From the NCBI RefSeq assembly GCF_019431375.1, contig NZ_CP080267.1, positions 1,984,001 through 2,048,000 of the forward strand: a stretch of DNA of 64,000 nt, given 5' to 3'. Below the pieces are notes generated by a model, which saw nothing but the letters and a program-made list of their open reading frames with translations, ran no database searches and was not told the origin of the DNA. The DNA comes from Alcanivorax sp. GTDB taxonomy: Bacteria > Pseudomonadota > Gammaproteobacteria > Pseudomonadales > Alcanivoracaceae. Positions 25,263 to 34,595 of this stretch are shown here, in pieces. Position 1 is the stretch's first letter. Each line of letters opens with the position of its first letter. Made by a program: the position numbers and the translations under genes.

Positions 25263-26303
25263 CTAACTAAACACAGATTTACAGATCTTCGCAAGCTGCT
25301 CGACTAGCGCCTGTCGCTGTGACGGATCGTTACTGTCGAAGCCGTGTAAATACGGCCATTTACGCAGCCAGGTGAACTGCCGTTTGGCCAGTTGCCGGGT
25401 GGCGATAATGCCCCGCTCCACCATGCTGTCGTAGTCGTACTGACCGTCCAGATAATCCCACACCTGCCGATAACCCACCGCCTTCATGGCCGGCAGATCC
25501 CGATGCACGCCGGGCAGCTGGCGCAGTGCCTGCACTTCTTCCACCAACCCCAACTCCAGCATGTGTCGGAATCGCTGCTCGATCATGCGGTGCAACCAGG
25601 CACGATCCGGGGGCAGCAGGGCCGCGCTGTAGACTGGCCAGGGCAAGGCACTGAACTCACTCAGACCATCCCGGTTCTGTGTGACAGTTGTATGATGATC
25701 CGCATGAAAAGCGGACAGGGGCCGACCGGTGACCCGATAGACTTCCAGGGCCCGCTGCAGACGCTGGCGGTCCGTGGGCTTGAGACGCTCCGCACTGGCG
25801 GGATCCACCTGGGCCAGCGCCGCATGCACCGCCGACCAGCCTTCAGCCTCTGCCAGGGCGGCAATCTCGGCACGCACCGCCGGGTCCGCTTCCGGCAGGG
25901 GCGCCAACCCCTCCACCAGTGCCTTGAAATAGAGAATGGTACCGCCCACCAGCAGGGGCAGTTTGCCATTGGCATGGATCTGTTCGATTTCCCGCAGGGC
26001 ATCGGCGCGAAAATCCGCCGCCGAGTAAGGCATGTTCAGCTCGCGAAATCCCAGCAGCCGGTGCGGCGCCGCCGCCAGCTCCTCGTCACTGGGCCGCGCC
26101 GCACCGATGTCCAGCCCCCGATAGACCAGCGCGGAATCCACATTGATGATGTCGATGGGCAGAGTCTGCGCCGCCTCGATGGCCAGGGCAGTCTTGCCGG
26201 AACAGGTGGGTCCCATGAGCAACAGGATCGGGCCGGACGTCTGAAGTCGGACGTCTGAGGCCGCGGTGTTGTCGTCTGACTTCAGACGTCCGACGTCCGA
26301 CAT
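25263..26303 (-). CDS. miaA: tRNA dimethylallyltransferase MiaA
   Basis: A 346-residue enzyme that adds a dimethylallyl group to A37 of tRNAs reading UNN codons. The P loop is LLLMGPTCSGKT, followed by IDIINVDSALVYRGLDIG and the catalytic YSAADF and QRLQRALEVYRVTGRPLS segments. The first 25 residues (MSDVGRLKSDD...LQTSG) are not typical of MiaA and are encoded by a GACGTC-rich repeat element, which thus supplies the start codon. The ATG lies three bases from the mutL stop, so translation is coupled. No better internal start is seen. Confidence 0.95.
   Translation of the reverse strand: MSDVGRLKSDDNTAASDVRLQTSGPILLLMGPTCSGKTALAIEAAQTLPIDIINVDSALVYRGLDIGAARPSDEELAAAPHRLLGFRELNMPYSAADFRADALREIEQIHANGKLPLLVGGTILYFKALVEGLAPLPEADPAVRAEIAALAEAEGWSAVHAALAQVDPASAERLKPTDRQRLQRALEVYRVTGRPLSAFHADHHTTVTQNRDGLSEFSALPWPVYSAALLPPDRAWLHRMIEQRFRHMLELGLVEEVQALRQLPGVHRDLPAMKAVGYRQVWDYLDGQYDYDSMVERGIIATRQLAKRQFTWLRKWPYLHGFDSNDPSQRQALVEQLAKICKSVFS
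26234..26301. repeat. GACGTC-heptad inverted repeat inside 5' end of miaA
   Basis: Arms built from GGACGTCTGA-type heptads (26234-26259) face arms of CAGACGTCCGACGTCC (26275-26301) around a short centre. A related element overlaps the end of bioF at 45861-45957. The repeat is translated as the first residues of MiaA. Confidence 0.75.
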
Positions 26304-26305
26304 TC

Positions 26306-28129
26306 CTACTGCCCCCGCATGAACAAGCGGTCCAGATCCTTCAGGCTCATCTGGGTCCAGGTGGGGCGGCCATGATTACACTGGCCGGAACGTTCGGTGG
26401 CTTCCATGTCGCGCAGCAGGGCATTCATTTCCGGGATGGTCAGGCGACGATTGGCACGCACGCTGCCGTGGCAGGCCATGGTGGAGAGCAATTCATCCAG
26501 TTTCTGTTCAATCCGCTCGCTGCTGCCCTGGGCCAGCAGGTCGGACAGCACATCGCGCACCATGGCTTCGCTGTCACTGTCGCGCAGCATGGCCGGCACT
26601 TCCCGTACCACCAGGGTCTCAGGCCCGGCGCGATCCACCATAAAGCCCAACCGGGAAAACACCTCGGGTTGCTGCTCGGCAAAATCCGCCTCCCGGGAGG
26701 ACACCGCCAGCGACACCGGCACCAGCAACGGCTGGCTGCGCACCTTGTCCTCGGACCAGCTCTGTTTCAGCCGCTCGTAGGTGATGCGCTCGTGGGCGGC
26801 ATGCATATCCACTACCACCAGCCCCTGCTGGTTCTCGGCAAGAATAAAGATGCCGTGCAACTGCGCTACCGCATAACCCAGTGGCGGCACGGTTTCCTGA
26901 TCCGAGGCTGGCGGCATCACCGACGTTTCCGCCACCTGCGGGCGCACCAGGGCCCCGTAGGCATCCGCTTGGCGCGCGCCCTGGCCATAGCTGAAACTGT
27001 TCGTCGGCAGCGAATAGGAAGGCCGCCCCGCCGGGGCAGACAGCGACATGCTGGCCTGACTGGGTTCCATGGCCGGCATCACCGACTCCCCTTCGTCCAC
27101 CACATTGGCGGCCAGTGACTGGCCCGGGCGCACCTCGGCAATGGCTCGATGCAAAGAGCTATAAAGGAAGCCGTGAACCATGCGCTGCTCGCGAAAGCGC
27201 ACCTCGTGTTTGGTGGGATGCACGTTCACATCCACCTGGGCCGGGTCCAGTTCCAGGAACAACACATAGGCGGGATGACGGCCATGGTAGAGCACATCCG
27301 CGTAGGCCTGGCGGACCGCATGACTGACCACCTTGTCGCGAATCACGCGGCCATTCACATAGAAATACTGCAGGTCAGCCTGGGACCGGGAGAAGGTGGG
27401 CAGCCCCATCCAGCCGTGCAGACGGATACCATCGCGCTCCACATCCACCGGTATTGCCTGCTCCATGAAACCCTTGCCGCACAGCTTCGCCACCCGCGCG
27501 GCGCGCAGGGTGTCATCCAGACCAGCGGGCAACTGATGAATCACCTTCTGGTTGTGGGTAAGACGGAAGGCGGTATTGAACTCGCTCAGGGCAATGCGGC
27601 GAAACACTTCTTCCAGGTGATTGAATTCGGTCTTTTCGGTACGCAGGAAGCGGCGCCGAGCCGGGGTGTTGAAGAACAGGTCACGCATGGTCACGGTGGT
27701 GCCACGGGGGTGCCCGGCAGGCGTCACGGTCGGCGCCATATCGCGCCCCTCCACCTGCACCTGCCAGCCTTCCGCTTCTCCCTCCACGTTGCTGGCCAGG
27801 GTCAGCCGGGATACCGAGCTGATTGCTGCCAGCGCCTCACCGCGAAAGCCCAGGGTGCCAATGGCTTCCAGATCATCGAGCCCGCGAATCTTGCTGGTGG
27901 CATGGCGGGACAGGGCCAAGGGCAGGTCGTCGCGGTCGATGCCGCTGCCGTTGTCACGCACCCGCACCAGCTTAACGCCACCCTGCTCCACATCCACGCT
28001 GATGGATTCCGACCCGGCATCCAGGGCGTTTTCCAGCAGTTCTTTCAACACCGAGGCAGGACGTTCCACCACCTCACCGGCGGCGATCTGGTTGGCAAGG
28101 CGGGAATCAAGCAGCTGGATCTTTGTCAC
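26306..28129 (-). CDS. mutL: DNA mismatch repair protein MutL
   Basis: A 607-residue GHKL ATPase that links MutS mismatch recognition to strand removal. N-terminal motifs are KELLENALDAGS, DNGSGIDRDDL and TLGFRGEALAAISSVSR; GTTVTMRDLFFNTPARRRF follows. The C-terminal dimerisation domain carries VVVDMHAAHERITYE and the ending ACHGSVRANRRLT and QCNHGRPTW. A low-complexity linker lies between about 335 and 415. It is full length, between the amidase gene and miaA as in Pseudomonas. Confidence 0.98.
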   Translation of the reverse strand: MTKIQLLDSRLANQIAAGEVVERPASVLKELLENALDAGSESISVDVEQGGVKLVRVRDNGSGIDRDDLPLALSRHATSKIRGLDDLEAIGTLGFRGEALAAISSVSRLTLASNVEGEAEGWQVQVEGRDMAPTVTPAGHPRGTTVTMRDLFFNTPARRRFLRTEKTEFNHLEEVFRRIALSEFNTAFRLTHNQKVIHQLPAGLDDTLRAARVAKLCGKGFMEQAIPVDVERDGIRLHGWMGLPTFSRSQADLQYFYVNGRVIRDKVVSHAVRQAYADVLYHGRHPAYVLFLELDPAQVDVNVHPTKHEVRFREQRMVHGFLYSSLHRAIAEVRPGQSLAANVVDEGESVMPAMEPSQASMSLSAPAGRPSYSLPTNSFSYGQGARQADAYGALVRPQVAETSVMPPASDQETVPPLGYAVAQLHGIFILAENQQGLVVVDMHAAHERITYERLKQSWSEDKVRSQPLLVPVSLAVSSREADFAEQQPEVFSRLGFMVDRAGPETLVVREVPAMLRDSDSEAMVRDVLSDLLAQGSSERIEQKLDELLSTMACHGSVRANRRLTIPEMNALLRDMEATERSGQCNHGRPTWTQMSLKDLDRLFMRGQ

Positions 28130-28251
28130 GGGCGTCTCTGTTGGTGGGATTCAGGGTTAGCAGTCCGGCAGTGAATGGCATGCCATCCAGGGCTTGCCCC
28201 AGGATGGCATTGACACAGAAGGCGCAGCCTCATAGCTGCCAGCACGTCAAT

Positions 28252-29604
28252 TCACGAACGCGGAATTTTCAGCACCTGTCCGACCACAATGCGATCACCA
28301 TTCAGCGCATTGGCACTGCGGATCGCCTGCTCGGACACGCTGTACTGACGGGCAATTTCCGAGAGTGTATCACCGGGCTGGATACGATACTGCTCACCGT
28401 GCTCACGGCGCTGGGCCGCATACCAACTATGCGGCGCCGGGTGACTGCGAAAATAGGCGTCCACCCCGTTGACGATGGAACGGGCCAGCTTGCTCTGATG
28501 TGCAGAGGAGCGCAGGTTGCGTTCTTCTCTGGGGTTGGAAATAAAGCCGGTTTCCACCAGGATGGAGACCATTTCCGGTTCTTTCAGCACCGCAAACCCG
28601 GCCTGCTCCACCCGGTCCCGGTTGCCGTGCAGCTTGGTCACCTTGCCCATTTCTCCCAGCACCTGGCGCCCCAGATAAAGGCTGCCGGCCATGGAGCCAT
28701 TCATGCGCAGGTCCGCCAGTACGCTGAGCAGGGAGCTGTCGTCCTTTTCCTCTTCGTACACCCCGGCCACCCGGTCGGATTCGTTGGCAATCTTCGCAAG
28801 ATAGCGGGCCCGGGCACTGGTGGCACCGCTGCTGGACAGGGCGAACACGGAGGCACCGTTGGCGCGGGCATCCGTAAAGGCATCCGCGTGAATGGAAATA
28901 AACACATCCGCCCGGTGATCTTCACGGGCGATACGGCGGCGCTCGGCGAGAGGCACATAATAATCCCCGTCACGCACCATCACCGCACGCATGCCGGCCT
29001 GATCATTGACAAGCTTTTCTACCTTCTTGGCAATCTGCAGCACCAGGGTTTTCTCGTAAACGCCGCTGGGACCGCGCGCCCCCGGATCTTCACCACCATG
29101 GCCGGCATCAATGGCCACCACCATCAACCGCGGCTCGCTGGGCGCTTCCTTCTTCTTTTCCGGCTCCGGGCTGGTTTTGGCAGCACTTTGCAGTTCGCTG
29201 TCGAACAGATCCACCACCAGGCGCCAGCCATGGGGTTCGATGGGCTTGAGCAGGTTGGTGCGGGTACGCACACCGTCTTTCATGTCGAAGACCACACGGG
29301 TCTTGTCGCTATGCTTGCCGACACGAATATTGGCGATGGGGCTGCTGGCGTAATCCAGGGTGTTGACGTCGAAACCCAGGCTGGCATCCAGCAGATCCAG
29401 CACGATGCGGTCCGGGTTGGCCAGCTTGTCGAGCTTGTGATCTACCGGCGCGGGCAGGTCGAAGACGATACGGGTGTGGTCCGGCGCCCGGTGCAGACGC
29501 ACCGAATCAATATTCGTCTGGGCAAACCCCAGACTCGCCCACAAGCCACTGAGCAGAAGCACAAACAGTGCCGTCAGGTTGTTGTTATTGTCACGATGCG
29601 TCAT
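28252..29604 (-). CDS. N-acetylmuramoyl-L-alanine amidase (AmiB/C type)
   Basis: A 450-residue periplasmic enzyme that cuts the bond between muramic acid and the stem peptide during cell separation. The order is signal peptide (TALFVLLLSGLWASLGFAQ), AMIN domain (about 30-135), a charged linker, Amidase_3 catalytic domain with zinc ligands in VAIDAGHGGEDPG, ISIHADAF and the glutamate in VETGFISN, and a C-terminal LysM domain (YRIQPGDTLSEIARQYSV). The start at 29604 (MTHRDNNNN) is preferred because it begins the signal peptide. It overlaps tsaE by 14 bases. Confidence 0.95.
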   Translation of the reverse strand: MTHRDNNNNLTALFVLLLSGLWASLGFAQTNIDSVRLHRAPDHTRIVFDLPAPVDHKLDKLANPDRIVLDLLDASLGFDVNTLDYASSPIANIRVGKHSDKTRVVFDMKDGVRTRTNLLKPIEPHGWRLVVDLFDSELQSAAKTSPEPEKKKEAPSEPRLMVVAIDAGHGGEDPGARGPSGVYEKTLVLQIAKKVEKLVNDQAGMRAVMVRDGDYYVPLAERRRIAREDHRADVFISIHADAFTDARANGASVFALSSSGATSARARYLAKIANESDRVAGVYEEEKDDSSLLSVLADLRMNGSMAGSLYLGRQVLGEMGKVTKLHGNRDRVEQAGFAVLKEPEMVSILVETGFISNPREERNLRSSAHQSKLARSIVNGVDAYFRSHPAPHSWYAAQRREHGEQYRIQPGDTLSEIARQYSVSEQAIRSANALNGDRIVVGQVLKIPRS

Positions 29605-30043
29605 AGGCCCAATCCAGGGTCGCCTTTCGTCCACGGCCGTTGACGGCCAGTGTAATGGTCAAATCCGCTGAAGGCACCACCCCGGCGCCCCGCTCCGGCC
29701 ACTCCAGCAAACATAAACTGTCGGAGGAGAAATAATCCCGTACACCTATCAGCTCCAGTTCCTCCGGATCACCAAGACGATACAGGTCGAAGTGATAGAT
29801 ATGGACGCCGCCAAGCTCGTAGGGTTCCACAATCGTGTAAGTCGGGCTTTTTACCGCCCCTTCATGACCCAGGCCGCGCAGCAAACCGCGCACCAGGGTG
29901 GTCTTGCCGGCCCCCAGGTCCCCTTCCAGATAGACGCAGGCACCCCCACCGGTAAGACGTCGTGCCAGGCTGGCACCCAGCGCAAGGGTAGCGGCTTCAT
30001 CGGGCAGATCCACATGCTCAACAGTCATCCACGCTCTCGTCAT
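29591..30043 (-). CDS. tsaE: tRNA t6A synthesis ATPase TsaE
   Basis: A 150-residue P-loop protein needed with TsaB, TsaC and TsaD to form threonylcarbamoyladenosine at A37 of ANN-decoding tRNAs. Walker A is LEGDLGAGKTTLVRGLL; KSPTYTIVEPYE and HFDLYRLGDPEELELIG are the family signatures. The start could be at 30043 or at the ATG five codons later (30028); the first overlaps nnrD by 4 bases. It lies in the conserved nnrD-tsaE-ami-mutL string. Confidence 0.95.
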   Translation of the reverse strand: MTRAWMTVEHVDLPDEAATLALGASLARRLTGGGACVYLEGDLGAGKTTLVRGLLRGLGHEGAVKSPTYTIVEPYELGGVHIYHFDLYRLGDPEELELIGVRDYFSSDSLCLLEWPERGAGVVPSADLTITLAVNGRGRKATLDWAYDAS

Positions 30044-31551
30044 TTAGCCAGACAGGTTTCATTCAGCTCGGCACGCAAATACGGCAACAGGTCCGTGGCC
30101 AGCATGCCCCGAGGCCCACGGTGCGCCGCGCAGGCATCGGCGGCGCGGGCGTGAATCATGGCCCCCAGCCGGGCCGCATCATAGCTTGCCAGGCCCTGGG
30201 CGCGTAAGGCGGCAATCACGCCGGTGAGCACATCGCCCATGCCCCCGGAAGCCATTCCCGGATTGCCGTCACGGATCAGGGCGCGACTTTTCTCGCCCTG
30301 TACGTCTTCGCCCTGAATCAAGGTTCCCAGGCCTTTCAGCAACACCGTGCCACCATAGCGGGCCGCCAGGCTTTCCAGAGCCGCAAAGCGATCCTGTTGC
30401 ACATCCGCTGCAGATACGCCAAGCAGGCGACCCGCCTCCCCCGGATGAGGGGTCAGCACCCAGTCGCCCAGACCAATGCCGTCATCGTCAGCCATCAGGG
30501 TCAGGGCATCCGCATCCACTACCAGCGGCTTACCGCTTTCCAGCGCCAGGGCCAGCAGCGCACGGCCCCAGTCATCACGGCCGAGCCCCGGGCCAATGGC
30601 GATAACACTGGCCGCCGCCAGCAAGGGGGCCGCCTCGTTGGCATTTTCCACGCCGCGAACCATGATTTCCGGTTGGCGCATGAGCGCCACCGCCACATGA
30701 TCCGGGCGGGTAATAAGGCTGACTTTGCCTGCCCCGCAGCGGGCGGCAGCCTGTGCGCTCATCACCGGCGCACCGGCAAAGCCATGGTCACCGCCGATGA
30801 CCAGTACATGGCCGTAGTTGCCCTTGTGGCCATCCGCCCGTCTCGGCGGCAGCAGTGCGTGCAGGTCACCAGACATGGGCACCCGGCAATCCGGCGGCAC
30901 CTGGTTATAGACATCCCGGTCCACCTGCAAATCAAAGAAACGCAGCTCACCGCTATGCACCGGACCCTCACCGGTCAGCAGACCCCGCTTGAGACCGATA
31001 AAGGTACAGGTCAGATCGGCTGACAATACGGCCCCCAACGGCATGCCGGTATCCGCGCCCAGGCCGGAGGGAATATCCAGCGCCAGCCGGGGGACCGCCA
31101 TTGCATCCAGCGCCGTGAGCAAGGCCGCCATTTCATCGCGCAACGCACCACTGAGACCAGTACCCAACAGGCCATCGACCAGCAGGTCCACCCCTTCGGG
31201 CAGATGGTCCAGCGTCAGGGGGGTCATGGGGATGCCGGCATCACGACAACGTTCTGCCATGGTCAGGGCATCGCCTTTCAGTGTTTCCGGCGGCGCGGTG
31301 AAATGGATCTGCGGCGCCAGCCCGGCGGCATGGGCCAGGCGCGCCACCACATAGCCATCACCACCGTTATTACCGCCACCACACAGCACGGCGATCCGGC
31401 GGGCTTCCGGCCAGCACTCACACAGCGCATCGAAGGCCGCCTGACCCGCTCGGCTCATCAGCTCGGCGCCTGGCGTGCCGGCAGCGATCGCCAGGCGGTC
31501 CAGTTCACGGGTCTGAGCAGCGGTATAGAGAGCCTTCGGCAGTGTCGTCAT
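30040..31551 (-). CDS. nnrD: Bifunctional NAD(P)H-hydrate epimerase/dehydratase
   Basis: A 503-residue two-domain repair enzyme. The N-terminal YjeF domain (about 1-215) interconverts R and S forms of damaged NAD(P)H hydrate, with GGGNNGGDGYVVARLA as signature. The C-terminal ADP/ATP-dependent dehydratase domain restores NAD(P)H, with GNPGMASGGMGDVLTGVIAAL near the nucleotide site. The ATG at 31551 is preceded by AAGGG. It diverges from queG, whose start lies 45 bases away. Confidence 0.95.
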   Translation of the reverse strand: MTTLPKALYTAAQTRELDRLAIAAGTPGAELMSRAGQAAFDALCECWPEARRIAVLCGGGNNGGDGYVVARLAHAAGLAPQIHFTAPPETLKGDALTMAERCRDAGIPMTPLTLDHLPEGVDLLVDGLLGTGLSGALRDEMAALLTALDAMAVPRLALDIPSGLGADTGMPLGAVLSADLTCTFIGLKRGLLTGEGPVHSGELRFFDLQVDRDVYNQVPPDCRVPMSGDLHALLPPRRADGHKGNYGHVLVIGGDHGFAGAPVMSAQAAARCGAGKVSLITRPDHVAVALMRQPEIMVRGVENANEAAPLLAAASVIAIGPGLGRDDWGRALLALALESGKPLVVDADALTLMADDDGIGLGDWVLTPHPGEAGRLLGVSAADVQQDRFAALESLAARYGGTVLLKGLGTLIQGEDVQGEKSRALIRDGNPGMASGGMGDVLTGVIAALRAQGLASYDAARLGAMIHARAADACAAHRGPRGMLATDLLPYLRAELNETCLAK

Positions 31552-31596
31552 GTTACCCTTCATCGTTCATTTCCCGGCATTATATCCCTTCAAACC

Positions 31597-32652
31597 ATGG
31601 ACCTGCAGGCACTGAAAGAAAAGATCCAGCTCTGGGGGCGCGAGCTCGGCTTCCAGCAGATCGGCATTGCCGATACGGATCTGCGCGCCGCCGAAGCGGA
31701 CCTGAAGGCCTGGCTGGAAAAAGGCTACCAGGGCCAGATGGCGTGGATGACCGCCCATGGCAACAAACGCTATCGCCCGGAAGAACTGGAACCGGGCACC
31801 CTGCGGGTGATCTCCGCACGAATGGACTATCTGCCGCCGGATACCCAGCCGGTGAAGATGCTGCAGCAGAAAGACAAGGCCTATGTGTCCCGCTACGCTC
31901 TGGGCCGCGATTACCACAAGCTGATCCGCAAGCGCCTGGCCACGCTGGCCGCCCGCATTCGCGAGGAAGTGGCCGACAGTCAACTGGCGCGGGCCTTTGT
32001 GGACAGTGCACCGGTGATGGAAAAACCTCTGGCTGCCAAGGCCGGGCTGGGCTGGCAGGGCAAGCACACCCTGGTACTGAACCGGGAAGCAGGCAGCTGG
32101 TTCTTTCTCGGCGAGATCTATACGGATATCCCCCTGCCGGTGGATCAGCCCGGCGAAGACCATTGCGGCAAGTGCCGGGCCTGCATCACCGTCTGCCCCA
32201 CCGATGCCATCGTCGCCCCCTATGAACTGGATGCCCGCCGCTGCATTTCCTACCTGACCATCGAACATGAAGGCAGCATCCCCGAAGATCTGCGCGAAGG
32301 CATCGGCAACCGCATTTTCGGCTGCGACGACTGCCAGCTTATGTGTCCCTGGAACCGCTTTGCCCAGCACACCGGGGAGGGGGATTTTCATCCCCGTCAC
32401 GGGCTCGGTGACAGCGACCTGGTGACGCTGTTTTTGTGGAGCGAAGAGGAATTTCTGGAACGCACCGCCGGCAGCGCCATTCGCCGGGCCGGGTACCGCA
32501 AGTGGCTGAGAAATATTGCCGTGGCGCTGGGGAATGCGCCGGGGTCAGAGGACATTGTGCAGGCGCTGAGAGAAAGAGAGAATTTTCCGGACGAGACGGT
32601 GCAGGAGCATGTGCAGTGGGCGCTGGAACGGCATAGCCCACCCCAACCGTAG
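31597..32652 (+). CDS. queG: Epoxyqueuosine reductase QueG
   Basis: A 351-residue cobalamin-dependent iron-sulfur enzyme for the last step of queuosine synthesis in tRNA. The ATG at 31597 (MDLQALKEKIQLWG) is well inside a longer open frame; upstream codons overlap nnrD. Two 4Fe-4S cluster motifs are visible: CGKCRACITVCPTDAI and CDDCQLMCPWNRF (with a further Cys shared between them). The C-terminal HEAT-like region (REEFLERTAGSAIRRAGY) is typical. Confidence 0.96.
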   Translation: MDLQALKEKIQLWGRELGFQQIGIADTDLRAAEADLKAWLEKGYQGQMAWMTAHGNKRYRPEELEPGTLRVISARMDYLPPDTQPVKMLQQKDKAYVSRYALGRDYHKLIRKRLATLAARIREEVADSQLARAFVDSAPVMEKPLAAKAGLGWQGKHTLVLNREAGSWFFLGEIYTDIPLPVDQPGEDHCGKCRACITVCPTDAIVAPYELDARRCISYLTIEHEGSIPEDLREGIGNRIFGCDDCQLMCPWNRFAQHTGEGDFHPRHGLGDSDLVTLFLWSEEEFLERTAGSAIRRAGYRKWLRNIAVALGNAPGSEDIVQALRERENFPDETVQEHVQWALERHSPPQP

Positions 32653-32812
32653 GAGCGTCGCTCGCGGCGCGATCCCCCAACCCCGGAAAAGCATGATTTA
32701 CCACAGAGCTCACTGAGGAAAAGGCAGGGGTTTCTCTGTGCCTCTGTGTGCTCTGTGGTGAAAGTGCTTTTGATCCTGCTGTTTTATCGCGCCGCCAGCG
32801 ACGCTCCTACGG
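32647..32812. repeat. Composite palindrome of two inverted REP-like units
   Basis: The outer arms CCGTAGGAGCGTCGCTCGCG... (27 bp, 32647-32673) and its complement at 32786-32812 differ by one base. Inside, ACCACAGAGC (32700-32709) and GCTCTGTGGT (32750-32759) form a second palindrome. The whole stands between the convergent genes queG and orn, where it could stop transcription from both sides. Confidence 0.85.
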
Positions 32813-32847
32813 CGAGGATTTTGCGTGTTGCGTGTCGCGCGCAAGCG

Positions 32848-33393
32848 TCAGCAATCAATAAAATGCTCACGGTAGTACTGCAGCTCAGCGATGGATTCGC
32901 GAATGTCGTCCAGCGCCAGATGCTTGTTGTCCTTCTTGAAGCCCGGCAGGATCTCCGGCTTCCAGCGACGCGCCAGTTCTTTCAGGGTCGACACATCCAG
33001 GTTGCGGTAGTGAAAGAAGGCCTCCAGTTCTGGCATATAGTTGGCCAGAAAGCGGCGATCCTGGCAGATACTGTTGCCGCACATGGGGGACATGCCCGCC
33101 TCCACATGCTCCTTGAGGAAATCCAGGGTCTGGGCCTGGGCCTGCATCTCACTGATGCGGCTTTCCTTCACCCGCGCCACCAGCCCGGAGTTGTTGTGGT
33201 GTTCGGTATTCCACTCGTCCATGCCCTCCAGCAGGGCATCACTCTGATGCACCGCCAGCACCGGCCCTTCAGCCAGCAGATTCAGCTGGGCATCCGTGAC
33301 AATGGTGGCAATTTCGATGATGCGATCGTTTTCCGGGCTCAGGCCGGTCATTTCCAGATCGATCCAGATCAGATTGTTGCGCTTGTCAGTCAT
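32848..33393 (-). CDS. orn: Oligoribonuclease
   Basis: A 181-residue DEDDh 3'-5' exonuclease that degrades two- to five-nucleotide RNA, including the c-di-GMP product pGpG. The ExoI motif IWIDLEMTGLSPENDRIIEIA, ExoII (GNSICQDRRFLANYMPELE) and ExoIII (KHLALDDIRESIAELQYY) are all present. It is convergent with queG and divergent from rsgA. Confidence 0.98.
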   Translation of the reverse strand: MTDKRNNLIWIDLEMTGLSPENDRIIEIATIVTDAQLNLLAEGPVLAVHQSDALLEGMDEWNTEHHNNSGLVARVKESRISEMQAQAQTLDFLKEHVEAGMSPMCGNSICQDRRFLANYMPELEAFFHYRNLDVSTLKELARRWKPEILPGFKKDNKHLALDDIRESIAELQYYREHFIDC

Positions 33394-33460
33394 GGGGATT
33401 CCGTATCATGGCTTTATACCGGCATGGTAGCATGCAGCCACCAATCAATCGGAATACCTC

Positions 33461-34492
33461 GTGGCAAAACGCAAGCTCAACCGGCGCCAGCGCTGGCGCA
33501 TTGAAAAAATCCAGGCAGAGAAACGCCAGCGGGCACAGCGCCGCAACGCGGAGCTGGAGACCCTGGTGGCGGACGACCTGGGCGATGAGCAGACCGGCAC
33601 CATCACCGCCCATTTCGGCCAGCAGGTGGGCGTGGAAAGCGCGGATGGCGAATCCATGCGCTGCCACTTCCGCGCCACCCTGGAGCAGCTGGTGGTGGGC
33701 GACCGGGTGATCTGGCAGCCGCCGAAAAGCGAAGGGCTGGGGGTGGTGGTGGCCATCGAACCACGGCAGACGGTACTGAAACGGCCGGACATGTACGGCA
33801 ACCTGAAACCGGTGGCCGCCAATGTGGAACAGATGCTGGTGGTGTTCGCGCCCTTGCCCACTCCCTCCAGCGCCCTGCTGGACCGCTATCTGGTAGCGGC
33901 GGAGCTGTCCGAGATTCCCGCTACCCTGGTGCTCAACAAGGCAGATCTGATCGATGAGGAAGTGCGGCCCTTCATCGACGAGCTGAAAGCCCTGTACCAG
34001 CGACTGGATTATCCGGTACTGGAAGTGAGCGCCCACGACAGCCAGGGCCTGGCCCCGCTGCAGGAAGCCCTGATCGGCAAGACCAGCGTGTTTGTGGGGC
34101 AATCCGGGGTGGGCAAATCCTCCCTGGTGAATGCGGTGCTGCCGGAAGCCGATCTGCAGGTGGGTGACCTGTCCGCCAGCTCGGGACTGGGCCAGCACAC
34201 CACCGTCACCGCCCGGCTGTTCCACCTGCCCACCGGCGGTGAGCTGATCGATTCCCCGGGTATCCGCGAATTCGGCCTCTGGCATATCAGCGAAGATGAG
34301 CTGCTGCATGGCTACCGGGAGCTGTCCGCCCTGGCCGGCCACTGCAAATTCCGCAACTGCTCCCACCGCAATGAACCCGGCTGCGCCCTGATCATGGCGG
34401 CAGAAAGTGGCGAGATCAGCGAGGAACGGCTGGCCAACTTCTACCAGATCGCCGATACGCTGGATGAGGATGGGCGGGAGAGATATCAGTGA
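33461..34492 (+). CDS. rsgA: Ribosome biogenesis GTPase RsgA
   Basis: A 343-residue circularly permuted GTPase that checks maturation of the 30S subunit. The GTG start at 33461 begins MAKRKLNRRQRWRI, a basic tail. After an OB fold come the G domain motifs in permuted order: LVLNKADL (G4), GQSGVGKSSLVNA (G1), DSPGIREFGLW (G3). The C-terminal zinc site is CKFRNCSHRNEPGC. The last codons and stop fall inside a heptad repeat element (34487-34590). Confidence 0.97.
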   Translation: MAKRKLNRRQRWRIEKIQAEKRQRAQRRNAELETLVADDLGDEQTGTITAHFGQQVGVESADGESMRCHFRATLEQLVVGDRVIWQPPKSEGLGVVVAIEPRQTVLKRPDMYGNLKPVAANVEQMLVVFAPLPTPSSALLDRYLVAAELSEIPATLVLNKADLIDEEVRPFIDELKALYQRLDYPVLEVSAHDSQGLAPLQEALIGKTSVFVGQSGVGKSSLVNAVLPEADLQVGDLSASSGLGQHTTVTARLFHLPTGGELIDSPGIREFGLWHISEDELLHGYRELSALAGHCKFRNCSHRNEPGCALIMAAESGEISEERLANFYQIADTLDEDGRERYQ

Positions 34493-34590
34493 ACAGTTAA
34501 CAGTGAACAGCTAATAAGGGACAATGCCCCAACGCTGACAGCGATATGTCTTTTTTTCGCTGTTCACTATTCACTATTAACTGTTCACTG
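34487..34590. repeat. Inverted element with TGTTCAC-type heptad arms
   Basis: The left arm is 25 bp (34487-34511, CAGTGAACAGTTAACAGTGA...). The right arm (34559-34590) is its complement plus one extra heptad, 32 bp. The element covers the rsgA stop codon and ends five bases before the rhdA ATG, leaving no room for a separate ribosome binding site. Confidence 0.9.
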
Positions 34591-34595
34591 ATCCC

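Noticed and set aside
28180..28210. Inverted repeat ATGCCATCC/GGATGGCAT between the mutL start and amidase stop
   Set aside because: It is short, without a T run and not repeated elsewhere in the window, so no function can be supported.
28123..29643. 506-codon plus-strand frame opposite the amidase gene
   Set aside because: It is an antisense shadow of a clear amidase gene with no conserved motif.
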